Part shown: positions 1 to 5,953 of the stretch, one piece after another | Position numbering within the stretch: the stretch's first letter is position 1 | Layout: each line of letters begins with the position of its first letter | Origin: Pseudomonadota bacterium | GTDB lineage: Bacteria > Pseudomonadota > Gammaproteobacteria > Xanthomonadales > Xanthomonadaceae | Length of the DNA: 5,953 nucleotides | Assembly (NCBI GenBank): GCA_023423855.1 | Contig: JAFAEU010000172.1 | Coordinates: 1-5,953, forward strand | Reading direction: 5' to 3' | Made by a program: the position numbers and the translations under genes | Notes under the pieces: generated by a model | Told to the model about the DNA's origin: nothing | What the model saw: only the letters and a program-made list of their open reading frames with translations | The model's database searches: none

Positions 1-1
1 C

Positions 2-1555
2 AAGTACGAGCGCCACGAGGAACAGCCTGACGGCAACTGGACCTGGATCGGCAGCAGCCCTGACGGCAGCACCGCGGTGCTGACCTTCGGCGAGAAGGCC
101 GTGTTCGGCATGGTCTCCAAGGGCGACGATTACTATCGCGTGCGCACGGACAGGACGGGCGCGTGGGTCGTCGCGACCGATCGCAGCCTCGTCGCCTCCA
201 ATGGCGGCAGGCGCGAGAAGGGAGAGGATTTCCTGCTGCCGCCGGAGAGCGGCATGCTGACCGCCGCGGCATCCCGACACCTGGCGAAGGCGGAGCCGGC
301 CGCGGCCGTTACCGAAAAGGCGGCCGCCGTCGTCGACGTGCTCATCGGCTATTCCAACGGCCTGGCCAGCGCCTACGGCAGCCAGGCAGCGGCAGCCACG
401 TTCGTAACCAGCCTGGTGGCAATGACCAATGCGGCCTACGCGAACAGCGGCGTGAACATGCGCCTGCGCGCCGTGCATACCTTGCAGGTCAACTATGCGG
501 ACACCTCCGACAACCAGGACGCGCTGCAGCAACTGACCGGCTACAACGCCGATACGCAGCAGCCGATCACCCCGAATGCGGCGTTCAACGCCCTGCGTGC
601 CGCTCGTGACGAGTACGGCGCGGACCTCGTTGCATTCGTCCGCCGCTATCGCGAACCGGAGCAGGACGGCTGCGGCATCGCCTGGCTGCTGGGCATGAAC
701 CAGTCCGGGATTTCTGCCGCGAACGACGCCGAATTCGGCTACGCCGTGATCAGCGACGGCGAGGACCGCGACGAAAGCGACAACAACACCTATTTCTGCA
801 GCGACTATTCGCTGGCGCACGAACTGGGCCACCTGATGGGCCAGGCCCACAATTCCCAGGATGCGCAGGGTCGCGCAGGCGCGCACACCTACTCGTACGG
901 CTATCGCGAATCTTCCGCGACCGGCTTCTACACGATCATGGCGTACCCGTCGGGCGACAGCCAGGTCGAGATCGCCAACTTTGCGAATCCCTCGGTAAGC
1001 GTCGCGGGTCGCGCCACCGGCGTGGCGAACCAGTCGGACAACGTTCGCAGCATGAACATCACCATGCCGATCATCGCGACCTTCCGTGCGATGGTGGTGC
1101 CGCTGTTGCGGGGCAGGAACGATTTCAATGGCGATGGCGTCTCCGACATCCTGTGGCGCAACACGGCCACCGGCCAGAACACGATCTGGCGCTCGGCCAA
1201 TAACGGCACGCAGCAGGCGACGGCGACGGTGGCCAACAAGGCCTGGCAAGTCGTCGGCGTGGGCGACTTCAATGGCGATGGCGTCTCCGACATCCTGTGG
1301 CGCAATACGACGACCGGCCAGAACCAGATCTGGCGCTCGGCCAACAACGGCACGCAGCAGGCGGTGGCGACGGTAGCCAACAAGGCCTGGCAGGTGGTCG
1401 GCGTGGGTGATTTCAACGGCGACGGCATCGAAGACATCCTGTGGCGCAACACGTCGACCGGCCAGAACCAGATCTGGCGCTCGGCCAACAATGGCACCCA
1501 GCAAGCCGTGGCGACGGTTGGCACGCCCCAGTACTGGCTGGTGGTCGGTTACTGA
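2..1555 (+). CDS. Secreted M12B/M72-like zinc metalloprotease with C-terminal FG-GAP/VCBS-like repeats (5' partial)
   Basis: The reading frame is open from the first base, so the true start, signal peptide and most of the propeptide lie outside; 517 residues are visible. Numbering from the first full codon, residues 1-108 look like the rest of a propeptide. The catalytic domain begins near residue 109 (VVDVLIGYS, a typical first strand). The zinc site HELGHLMGQAH has ligands H273, H277 and H283 and catalytic E274, and a Met-turn follows at M313 (TIMAYP). Together these mark a metzincin of the reprolysin or peptidyl-Asp (M72) type. C224 and C266 could form a disulfide. Residues 374-517 are three 48-residue repeats, each opening with a DxNxDGxxD calcium-binding loop. 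Inferred role: an exported, calcium-stabilised protease for extracellular protein breakdown, probably using type II secretion. The exact peptidase family and substrate cannot be settled here. A terminator follows the stop codon. Confidence 0.93.
   Translation, partial: KYERHEEQPDGNWTWIGSSPDGSTAVLTFGEKAVFGMVSKGDDYYRVRTDRTGAWVVATDRSLVASNGGRREKGEDFLLPPESGMLTAAASRHLAKAEPAAAVTEKAAAVVDVLIGYSNGLASAYGSQAAAATFVTSLVAMTNAAYANSGVNMRLRAVHTLQVNYADTSDNQDALQQLTGYNADTQQPITPNAAFNALRAARDEYGADLVAFVRRYREPEQDGCGIAWLLGMNQSGISAANDAEFGYAVISDGEDRDESDNNTYFCSDYSLAHELGHLMGQAHNSQDAQGRAGAHTYSYGYRESSATGFYTIMAYPSGDSQVEIANFANPSVSVAGRATGVANQSDNVRSMNITMPIIATFRAMVVPLLRGRNDFNGDGVSDILWRNTATGQNTIWRSANNGTQQATATVANKAWQVVGVGDFNGDGVSDILWRNTTTGQNQIWRSANNGTQQAVATVANKAWQVVGVGDFNGDGIEDILWRNTSTGQNQIWRSANNGTQQAVATVGTPQYWLVVGY
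1121..1552 (+). repeat. Three tandem 144-bp repeats encoding 48-residue FG-GAP/VCBS-like units
   Basis: Copies begin at 1121, 1265 and 1409, exactly 144 bp apart, and the third ends at the codon before the stop. Each encodes D-F-N-G-D-G-x-x-D, then ILWRN, TGQN, IW and RSANNGTQQ, and closes on VVGV/VVGY. Copies 1 and 2 are close to 90% identical at DNA level by hand alignment. Copy 3 agrees well through its first two thirds and then diverges, as expected for a terminal capping unit. The acidic loops resemble the calcium sites of FG-GAP/VCBS propeller repeats. The unit is a multiple of three, so gain or loss of a copy would keep the frame. Confidence 0.95.
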
Positions 1556-1580
1556 CCCTGTTGCCTTCGTGTCGTATCCA
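1552..1580 (+). promoter_or_regulatory. Weak candidate sigma-70-like promoter for alkB
   Basis: CTGACC at 1552-1557 (4 of 6 matches to the -35 consensus) is separated by 17 bp from TATCCA at 1575-1580 (3 of 6 matches to the -10). Initiation would fall about 7 nt later, near 1587, inside the left arm of the terminator, so this transcript could not form the complete hairpin. The matches are poor and the call rests mainly on spacing and position; it could be chance. Confidence 0.2.
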
Positions 1581-1582
1581 CA

Positions 1583-1616
1583 GCAGCCCCGGCAAGTCGT
1601 CGGGGCTGCGTCTTTT
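1583..1616 (+). terminator. Rho-independent terminator after the metalloprotease gene
   Basis: A perfect 9-bp GC-rich stem (GCAGCCCCG at 1583-1591 pairing with CGGGGCTGC at 1601-1609) encloses a 9-nt loop and is followed by GTCTTTT. It lies 27 bp after the protease stop codon, so it most likely ends that transcript. The U-tract directly touches the proposed GTG start of the next gene. Confidence 0.85.
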
Positions 1617-2195
1617 GTGGGCCGTGAACTGACCCTTCTAGATGATTGGCTTCCTCGCGACGCCGCCGAACATCTGTTTGGCGCACTGTTGCCTGGACTC
1701 GACTGGCAGATTCATCCGGTAAGAATATTCGGCCGCACGTTCGATTCGCCCCGACTGTGTTGCTGGATGGGTGAACCGGGGGTTGTTTACAGCTACTCCG
1801 GCATGCGGCACGAACCGCAGCCGTGGCCGGATCTCCTGCGGCCGATCCGGGACCGTCTCGTCCGCGAAACCGGGGTCGCGTTCAATAGCGTGCTGGCGAA
1901 CCTGTATCGCGATGGCCGCGACTGCATGGGCTGGCATAGCGATGACGAACCGGAACTGGGCATGCGGCCGGTGATCGCGTCGCTCAGCCTCGGTGCGACG
2001 CGACGTTTCGTGCTGAAGCATCGGCGTGATCCCGAGCGGAAACTCGCATTCGACCTCTCACACGGTAGCCTGCTCGTCATGCGTGACGACACCCAGGAGG
2101 ATTACCGGCACGCGCTGCCGCGGACATCGAAGCCGGTTGGCCCGCGGATCAACCTGACGTTCCGGCGCATCCTGTCGGCTGCCGGTCGCGCCTGA
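1617..2195 (+). CDS. alkB: AlkB-family 2-oxoglutarate/Fe(II)-dependent dioxygenase (DNA/RNA dealkylation repair)
   Basis: The 192-residue product matches the bacterial AlkB family (E. coli AlkB is 216), closest in motif to the ALKBH2/3 branch. Visible features are N96 and Y98 (2-oxoglutarate pocket), H107-x-D109 in GWHSDDEPELG, the distal iron ligand H165, and R177-x-N-x-T-F-R183, whose arginines contact 2-oxoglutarate and line the active site. The segment IASLSLGATRRF between the ligands is also typical. The family oxidatively removes methyl groups such as 1-methyladenine and 3-methylcytosine in nucleic acid, releasing formaldehyde; the protein is cytosolic. No in-frame ATG exists near the 5' end. 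GTG at 1617 gives the usual N-terminus but lacks a clear ribosome site. GTG at 1569 is possible but would put the terminator inside the gene; CTG at 1629 is a less likely alternative. The stop codon lies in a REP palindrome. Function is confident, start is not. Confidence 0.93.
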   Translation: MGRELTLLDDWLPRDAAEHLFGALLPGLDWQIHPVRIFGRTFDSPRLCCWMGEPGVVYSYSGMRHEPQPWPDLLRPIRDRLVRETGVAFNSVLANLYRDGRDCMGWHSDDEPELGMRPVIASLSLGATRRFVLKHRRDPERKLAFDLSHGSLLVMRDDTQEDYRHALPRTSKPVGPRINLTFRRILSAAGRA

Positions 2196-2244
2196 AGGCG
2201 CTCCTGCAACCGCAAGAGACTTGCAAGAGTGCCTTCAGGCGCGA
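2186..2244. repeat. Paired inverted REP-like palindrome (REPIN/BIME type) between convergent genes
   Basis: Arms 2186-2209 and 2221-2244 (24 nt each) are inverted copies with only two differences; as RNA one becomes a G-U pair and the other a C-A mismatch. The spacer is 11 nt. Each arm holds its own small hairpin around GCCTTCAGGC, and each has the REP-like layout of a short TTGCARGAG head followed by a palindrome ending in GCGCGA or the like, resembling the GTAGGAGC-type REPs of Pseudomonas and Xanthomonadaceae. Neither side has a T-tract, so it is not a classical terminator, though such stems can slow exonucleases and protect 3' ends of both convergent transcripts. It contains the alkB stop codon at 2193-2195 and ends 92 bp from the stop of the minus-strand operon. 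Confidence 0.8.
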
Positions 2245-2336
2245 TCGAACGCTGCGGAAATCATCCGCCGGGCCCAAGCGCGACCACAGGAACATGCGGG
2301 CACGTGGACCTCGAAGGCAGGCCCAGTGATGAACGC

Positions 2337-3041
2337 TCAGCGCCGCACGTCCGGATGCGCCTCGCGCTGGTGGGCATCGCCCGCGATGAGGATCCAGTTC
2401 GCCAGTTCCGCGGTGATGGCTTCCAGGCTGCGGGAGAAGGCGTCCACGACCAGGGCGACGTCGGTGCCGGATGCTGGCTGCGCGCGCTGGAAGGTGCGCG
2501 ACGCGACGATGCCCTGGTCGATGGTGTGCACCAGCTTGGCGTTGAATTCGATGGTCGCGGCGGGGACGGTGCTGCCGGCGTAGTCGGCCTCGAAGCGGCG
2601 CAGGTCGACGACCAGCTTGTAGTCGGCGGTGATGCCGGCGCCCTGGCGCGCGACCGAGGCGATCTTGCCCGAGTCCTCCAGTGCGCGCAGCAGCGCGTCC
2701 TGCAGCATGTCGGTCGGGGTCTTGGCCCAGTTGGCGCCGCGGTAGACTTGCAGTTCGTCCGGCGTGGGCCGCACCGCGATGCGGAAGCTGTCGATGGCGC
2801 GCGCGCCCGAGGGTGGGCTCAGCGACAGCTGCCACGAGACGGCGGGCGTGGACGGGTCGATCGCCACGCGCGGATCCGGTGCATAGATCGTGGAGCGCTC
2901 GCGTTCGCCGCCGCCGAGGATCGAGCAGCCGGCCAGTCCCAGCGCCAGCAGTCCGCCGGCGGCGAGGCGCGCGATGCCGTTCGCGCGGTGGCGTCGTGTC
3001 GTGCCCATTCCCGATTCCCGATTCCCGATTCCCGGTCTCAT
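2337..3041 (-). CDS. ABC-type transport auxiliary lipoprotein (PqiC/DUF330-like)
   Basis: This is the last gene of the MCE operon. From ATG 3041 it encodes 234 residues. A basic n-region (RRHR), a hydrophobic run (ARLAAGGLLALGLAGC) and a lipobox LAGC give a lipidated Cys39; Ser at +2 favours outer-membrane sorting. The mature part has the ABC_trans_aux layout: a STIYAPDPR segment, IAVRPTPDELQVYRGANWAKTP and, later, VVDLRRFEADY. PqiC-family lipoproteins partner MCE tunnels at the outer membrane, and the same role is inferred here. The start overlaps the upstream stop (TGATG). AAGGAG at 3058-3053 lies 8 nt before GTG 3044 and 11 nt before ATG 3041, supporting one of these two. ATG 3008 would give a tidier 28-residue signal peptide but has no good ribosome site. 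With the upstream starts, a heptamer repeat is translated as part of the N-terminus. Confidence 0.9.
   Translation of the reverse strand: MRPGIGNRESGMGTTRRHRANGIARLAAGGLLALGLAGCSILGGGERERSTIYAPDPRVAIDPSTPAVSWQLSLSPPSGARAIDSFRIAVRPTPDELQVYRGANWAKTPTDMLQDALLRALEDSGKIASVARQGAGITADYKLVVDLRRFEADYAGSTVPAATIEFNAKLVHTIDQGIVASRTFQRAQPASGTDVALVVDAFSRSLEAITAELANWILIAGDAHQREAHPDVRR
3006..3033. repeat. Heptanucleotide tandem repeat (GGGAATC, minus-strand reading), four units
   Basis: Four 7-bp units lie head to tail: on the plus strand CATTCCC followed by three GATTCCC. On the minus strand this reads GGGAATC three times, then GGGAATG, whose ATG is the internal candidate start at 3008. Similar GGGAATC arrays are common between genes in Xanthomonadaceae, but here the array falls in the first codons of the lipoprotein gene, between its ribosome-binding site and its signal peptide. 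Confidence 0.9.
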
Positions 3042-3964
3042 CACGGTTCGAACTCCTTCGGCGCGTCGCGCCCGAGCAGGTAGCGCGACGGGTTGGCGTC
3101 GAGCCGGTCGCTGATCCGGCGCAGGTCGCGGATCAGGCTGCGCAGTTCGCCCAGGGTCGGGCCGAGCTGCGACAGGCCGTCGTTGGCGAAGCTGTTGATG
3201 GCGGCGCGGTTCTCGTTGAGGATGGTGTCGGCGCCGCGCGCGGCCGAGTCGAGCTTGGTCAGGGTGCCGTCGATCTTGCCGATCAGTTCCGGCAGCTGCT
3301 GTGCCAGTTCACGGTCGAAGGTGTCGAGCGTGCGGTTGGCCGAGGCCATCGTCACCGTCAGCTGCTGGCTGGCGGTGCGCGCGTTGATCAGGATCTCGCG
3401 CATGTCCTCGCGCTGTTCAGCGATCGCGCCGGTCATGTTCTGGATGTTGTCGAGCGTGGCGGTGATGCGCTGCACGTTCTCTTCGCTGAGCACCTTGTCC
3501 AGGCGCTCGACCAGGCGGTTGGCGGTATCGGCGATGTTCTGCAGCGCCGAGGCCTCGGTCTGGATCACGGGGATGTCGCCGTCGCCGCGCGGCAGCAGCG
3601 CCGGCGCGCCGGGGCTGCCGCCGGTCAGCTGGATGATCGGCGGGCCGGTGAGGCTGGTCATCGACAGCTTCGCGCGTGTGTCCGCCTTCACCGGTGCGTT
3701 GGCCTGCAGCCTGAGCCGCGCGATCACCTGGCGCGGGTCGTTGGGCGCCAGCATCAGGTCGTCGACGGTGCCCACGGCGATGCCGTTGTACTGCACGCTG
3801 CTGCCTTCGGTGAGGCCGGTGACCGGCTCGCGGAACACCACCTGGTATTCGGTCCAACTGCGGTCGGACGCGTATTTCGCGGCCCACAGCGCGAACAGCA
3901 GCAGGAACAGCGTCACCGCGATGGTGAACGCGCCGATCAGCACGTAGTTGGCCTTGGTTTCCAT
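3041..3964 (-). CDS. MlaD-family MCE-domain protein of a lipid ABC transporter
   Basis: The 307-residue product has a single N-terminal membrane helix (about 8-29, YVLIGAFTIAVTLFLLLFALW), a periplasmic MCE domain (about 39-115, with the FREPVTGLTEGSSVQYNGIAVG and SLTGPPIIQLTGG segments), then a long helical, coiled-coil-like tail (about 135-290) and a closing NPSRYLLGRDAP. MCE proteins form hexameric rings on the transporter and channel phospholipids or other hydrophobic molecules across the periplasm. E. coli MlaD is much shorter (183 residues), so the tail could extend the ring into a tunnel; this is inference. The gene starts 3 bp after the ATPase stop, with AAGGA 10 nt before ATG 3964. 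Its stop overlaps the lipoprotein start. It belongs to the STAS-permease/PqiC-lipoprotein class rather than the canonical mlaFEDCB operon, so I give no symbol. Confidence 0.93.
   Translation of the reverse strand: METKANYVLIGAFTIAVTLFLLLFALWAAKYASDRSWTEYQVVFREPVTGLTEGSSVQYNGIAVGTVDDLMLAPNDPRQVIARLRLQANAPVKADTRAKLSMTSLTGPPIIQLTGGSPGAPALLPRGDGDIPVIQTEASALQNIADTANRLVERLDKVLSEENVQRITATLDNIQNMTGAIAEQREDMREILINARTASQQLTVTMASANRTLDTFDRELAQQLPELIGKIDGTLTKLDSAARGADTILNENRAAINSFANDGLSQLGPTLGELRSLIRDLRRISDRLDANPSRYLLGRDAPKEFEP
3053..3058 (-). promoter_or_regulatory. Ribosome-binding site for the auxiliary lipoprotein gene
   Basis: AAGGAG (minus strand, 3058-3053) lies within the last codons of the MCE gene, 8 nt before GTG 3044 and 11 nt before ATG 3041. 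It is the strongest ribosome site in the operon and places initiation upstream of the heptamer repeat rather than at ATG 3008. Confidence 0.7.
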
Positions 3965-3967
3965 GCG

Positions 3968-4795
3968 TCAGGTGTCCTTGGCGGTGGCCGTCGCGTCGCG
4001 GGCGGCGCGACCGCGCGGGCCGTGGAAGTACTCGCGGATCCACGGATGCTCGATCTGCTCGATCTCGGCGAGCGGCGCCGCCGCGACGACCTTGCGGTCG
4101 GCCAGCACGGCGACACGGTCGCAGATCGCGTACAGCGTGTCGAGGTCGTGGGTGATCAGGAACACGGTCAGCCCCAGCGCCTGCTGCAGGGTGCGGATCA
4201 GGCGGTCGAAGGCGGCGGCGCCGATCGGGTCGAGGCCGGCGGTGGGTTCGTCGAGGAACAGCAGCGGCGGGTCCAGCGCCAGCGCGCGCGCCAGCGCCGC
4301 GCGCTTGCGCATGCCGCCCGACAGCTGCGAGGGCAGCTTGTCCAGGGCGTCGGCGGGCAGGCCGGCCAGGCGCACCTTCAGCAGCGCCAGTTCGTAGCGC
4401 AGCGAGTCGGGCAGGTCCGGGTGGTGCTCCTTCAGCGGCACCTGCACGTTCTCGCCGACGGTCAGCGACGAGAACAGCGCGCCGTCCTGGAACAGCACGC
4501 CGGTGTTGCGCTCGATGTGCAGCCGGTCCTGCGGGTCGTCCGAACGCGGGTCGACGCCGAGCACTTCCATCCGGCCGTCGTCGGGCCGACGCAGTCCGAT
4601 CAGCGAGCGCATCAGCACCGACTTGCCGGTGCCCGAACCGCCGACCACGCCGATGATCTCGCCGCGGCGCACGTCGAGGTCGAGTCCGTCGTGCACCGTC
4701 TGCGCGCCGAAGCGGTTGACCAGTCCGCGCACGCGGATGACCGGCGCGTCGGCGGGCGCGTTGTCGCAGGCTTCGGCGGGCGTCATCGTGGCCAT
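3968..4795 (-). CDS. ABC transporter ATP-binding protein, MlaF type
   Basis: The 275-residue cytoplasmic ATPase has every motif expected of an active ABC subunit: Walker A GGSGTGKS (52-59), Q-loop Q103 in VLFQDGALFSSLTV, signature LSGGM (158-162), Walker B LLFLDEP (178-184, E183 catalytic), D-loop GLDP (187-190) and switch H216 in ITHD. The GALFSSLTVGENV segment and the RKRAALARALALDP stretch are typical of MlaF-like ATPases in MCE systems. It powers transport through the MlaE-family permease encoded just upstream. ATG 4795 begins 1 bp after the permease stop, pointing to translational coupling; ATG 4786 is an alternative start, and neither has a strong ribosome site. The C-terminal tail (about 260-275, Ala/Arg-rich) shows no motif I recognise. 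Confidence 0.95.
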   Translation of the reverse strand: MATMTPAEACDNAPADAPVIRVRGLVNRFGAQTVHDGLDLDVRRGEIIGVVGGSGTGKSVLMRSLIGLRRPDDGRMEVLGVDPRSDDPQDRLHIERNTGVLFQDGALFSSLTVGENVQVPLKEHHPDLPDSLRYELALLKVRLAGLPADALDKLPSQLSGGMRKRAALARALALDPPLLFLDEPTAGLDPIGAAAFDRLIRTLQQALGLTVFLITHDLDTLYAICDRVAVLADRKVVAAAPLAEIEQIEHPWIREYFHGPRGRAARDATATAKDT

Positions 4796-4796
4796 G

Positions 4797-5888
4797 TCAC
4801 CAATCCATGTACATGAACCAGATCGCCGCCATTGCGTCCAGTACGATCACCAGCGAGATCGTCTGCACGACGCTGGAGGTGGTGCGTTCGCCCACCGACT
4901 GCGCCGTGCCTTTCACCTGCAGGCCCTCGAGGCAGCCGATCAGGCCGATCACCAGGGCGAAGACCGGCGCCTTCGACATGCCGATCAGGAAGTGGCGCAG
5001 CTCCATCTCCTGCTCCATGCGCGCCAGGTAGGCCTGCGGCGGGATGTCGAGGCTGAAGGCGCCCACCGACAGGCCGCCGAGCAGGCCCGCGACCATGGCG
5101 ATGACGGTCAGCAGTGGCAGCATCACCAGCAGTTCGACCGGGTCCAGGCCGAGGGTACGGATCGCGTCGATCTCCTCGCGGCTGACCATCGCGCCGATCT
5201 GCGCGGTGAAGGCGCTGGCGGTGCGGCCGGCGAGCAGGATCGCGGTCAGCAGCACGCCGAACTCGCGCAGGAATGCGATCGACACCAGTTCGACGACGAA
5301 GATCGTGGCGCCGAAGTCGGCGAGGATCTGCGAGCCGAGGAAGGCGATCACCGCGCCGACCAGGAACGAGAGCAGGGCCACCAGCGGTACGGCATCGAGG
5401 CCGACCTGCTCCATGTGGTGGACCGTCGGGGTGAGCCGGAAGCGCCGCGGATCGAGGATCGTGCGCCCGAGCTTGACCAGGGTTTCGCCGAGGAAGCTGA
5501 CCAGCGCGACGATTTCCTGCGCATTGTCGTGCACCGCGTAGCCGAGCCGCGCCAGCGCCGCGGCGAAGCCGTACTCGCGCCTGGCCTTCGGGCGGTCGTC
5601 GTGCACGTCCTCGATCGCGGCGACCAGCGCCAGGTGGTCGTCGCGGAAGCGGAAGGTCTGGTAGTCGAGCCGCCTGCGCTCGGCGTAGCGCAGCAACTGC
5701 AGCACGCCGACCGAATCGAGCCGGTCGACGCCGGAGGCATCGATCGCGCCGATCGACTCGGGCGCTTCGCGCAGCGCCTTGCCGATTTCCCGCGCGTGGT
5801 CGAGCGTCCAGCGCCCGCCAAGGCGCAGCAGGGCCGCATCCTGCGGATCGGGCTCGGCAGTGGGGGGGAGGCTGGCGGGCACGGTCAT
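4797..5888 (-). CDS. MlaE-family lipid ABC transporter permease with N-terminal STAS domain
   Basis: From ATG 5888 the product has 363 residues. Residues about 18-100 form a STAS domain (LRLGGRWTLDHAREI and IDASGVDRLDSVGVLQLLR, with the conserved DS at 58-59), equivalent to a fused MlaB. The rest is the MlaE permease: membrane segments around 166-188, 194-216, 253-277, 308-327 and 341-361, and the family signature GRTASAFTAQIGAM (221-234) followed by EEIDAIRTLGLDP (238-250), which contacts the ATPase. It forms the inner-membrane core of the lipid transporter; STAS domains in this family support ATPase assembly and activity. GTG 5936 would add 16 residues (MPGLLSARRC...) that look unlike a conserved domain, so ATG 5888 is preferred, although neither start has a clear ribosome site. 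First visible gene of the four-gene operon. Confidence 0.93.
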   Translation of the reverse strand: MTVPASLPPTAEPDPQDAALLRLGGRWTLDHAREIGKALREAPESIGAIDASGVDRLDSVGVLQLLRYAERRRLDYQTFRFRDDHLALVAAIEDVHDDRPKARREYGFAAALARLGYAVHDNAQEIVALVSFLGETLVKLGRTILDPRRFRLTPTVHHMEQVGLDAVPLVALLSFLVGAVIAFLGSQILADFGATIFVVELVSIAFLREFGVLLTAILLAGRTASAFTAQIGAMVSREEIDAIRTLGLDPVELLVMLPLLTVIAMVAGLLGGLSVGAFSLDIPPQAYLARMEQEMELRHFLIGMSKAPVFALVIGLIGCLEGLQVKGTAQSVGERTTSSVVQTISLVIVLDAMAAIWFMYMDW

Positions 5889-5897
5889 GTCGGGGCG

Positions 5898-5903
5898 AGG
5901 ATA
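5898..5903 (-). promoter_or_regulatory. Possible -10 element upstream of the MCE operon
   Basis: On the minus strand TATCCT (5903-5898) sits 9 nt before ATG 5888, so initiation from it would give an almost leaderless mRNA, which would fit the missing ribosome site. No recognisable -35 is found at 16-18 bp upstream, so support is weak. Confidence 0.25.
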
Positions 5904-5953
5904 CAGGCATCGCCGTGCGGACAGCAGGCCGGGCACGTCCGCGCGTGCGCCAT

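Noticed and set aside
928..1524. A minus-strand frame with three internal repeats (CWVPLLAERQIWFWPV-like)
   Set aside because: It is the complement of the protease's 144-bp repeats, so its periodicity is inherited from the coding strand; no ribosome site or family resemblance.
2186..2244. The long hairpin as a bidirectional intrinsic terminator
   Set aside because: The stem is strong but neither strand has a T-tract after it; the REP-like layout explains it better.
2149..2835. A 228-codon minus-strand frame running past the end of the lipoprotein gene toward alkB
   Set aside because: It overlaps the lipoprotein in another frame, is Arg/Gly/His-rich with no domain pattern, and would extend through the REP palindrome into alkB.
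2681..4816. A 711-codon open frame on the plus strand lying opposite the ATPase, MCE and lipoprotein genes
   Set aside because: The composition is extremely Arg/Ala/Gly/Val/Gln-rich with no domain pattern, and the opposite strand carries three genes with clear motifs. Long antisense frames are expected in high-GC DNA.
5044..5541. A 165-codon plus-strand frame opposite the permease gene
   Set aside because: Ser/Arg/Thr-rich low-complexity product opposite a well-supported membrane protein; no motif or ribosome site.

Overview
The window is GC-rich and reads as chromosome from a gammaproteobacterium of the Xanthomonadaceae/Lysobacteraceae type (Lysobacter, Luteimonas or Pseudoxanthomonas-like). 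This is inferred from several things together: the metzincin protease with C-terminal calcium-loop repeats, a STAS-MlaE/ABC/MCE/lipoprotein operon, a REP-type palindrome, and GGGAATC heptamer repeats of the kind found between genes in that family. The genus cannot be fixed from sequence alone.

Left part, plus strand (1-2195). A secreted zinc metalloprotease runs in from outside the window. Its 5' end is missing, and it ends in three tandem 144-bp (48-residue) FG-GAP/VCBS-like repeats. An intrinsic terminator follows. A complete AlkB-family 2-oxoglutarate/Fe(II) dioxygenase (nucleic-acid dealkylation repair) starts immediately behind the U-tract of that terminator.

Middle (2186-2336). The alkB stop codon lies inside a 24-bp inverted repeat made of two REP-like units. 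It sits between the convergent alkB gene and the minus-strand operon. I see no gene in the rest of this gap.

Right part, minus strand (5888 down to 2337). Four tightly packed genes encode an MCE-type lipid transporter: an inner-membrane permease with an N-terminal STAS domain (MlaE family), its ATPase (MlaF type), a membrane-anchored single-MCE-domain protein with a long helical tail (MlaD family), and an ABC-transport auxiliary lipoprotein (PqiC/DUF330 type). Spacing is 1 bp, 3 bp and a stop/start overlap, so they are almost certainly co-transcribed and partly translationally coupled. Together they would form an ATP-driven path moving phospholipid or another hydrophobic molecule between inner and outer membrane, with the lipoprotein as a candidate periplasmic or outer-membrane partner.

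Nothing here looks like a wholly new system. The most unusual points are the frame-shifting heptamer repeat at the start of the lipoprotein gene, the alkB start placed directly behind a terminator, the paired REP element overlapping the alkB stop, and the nearly identical tandem repeats in the protease.
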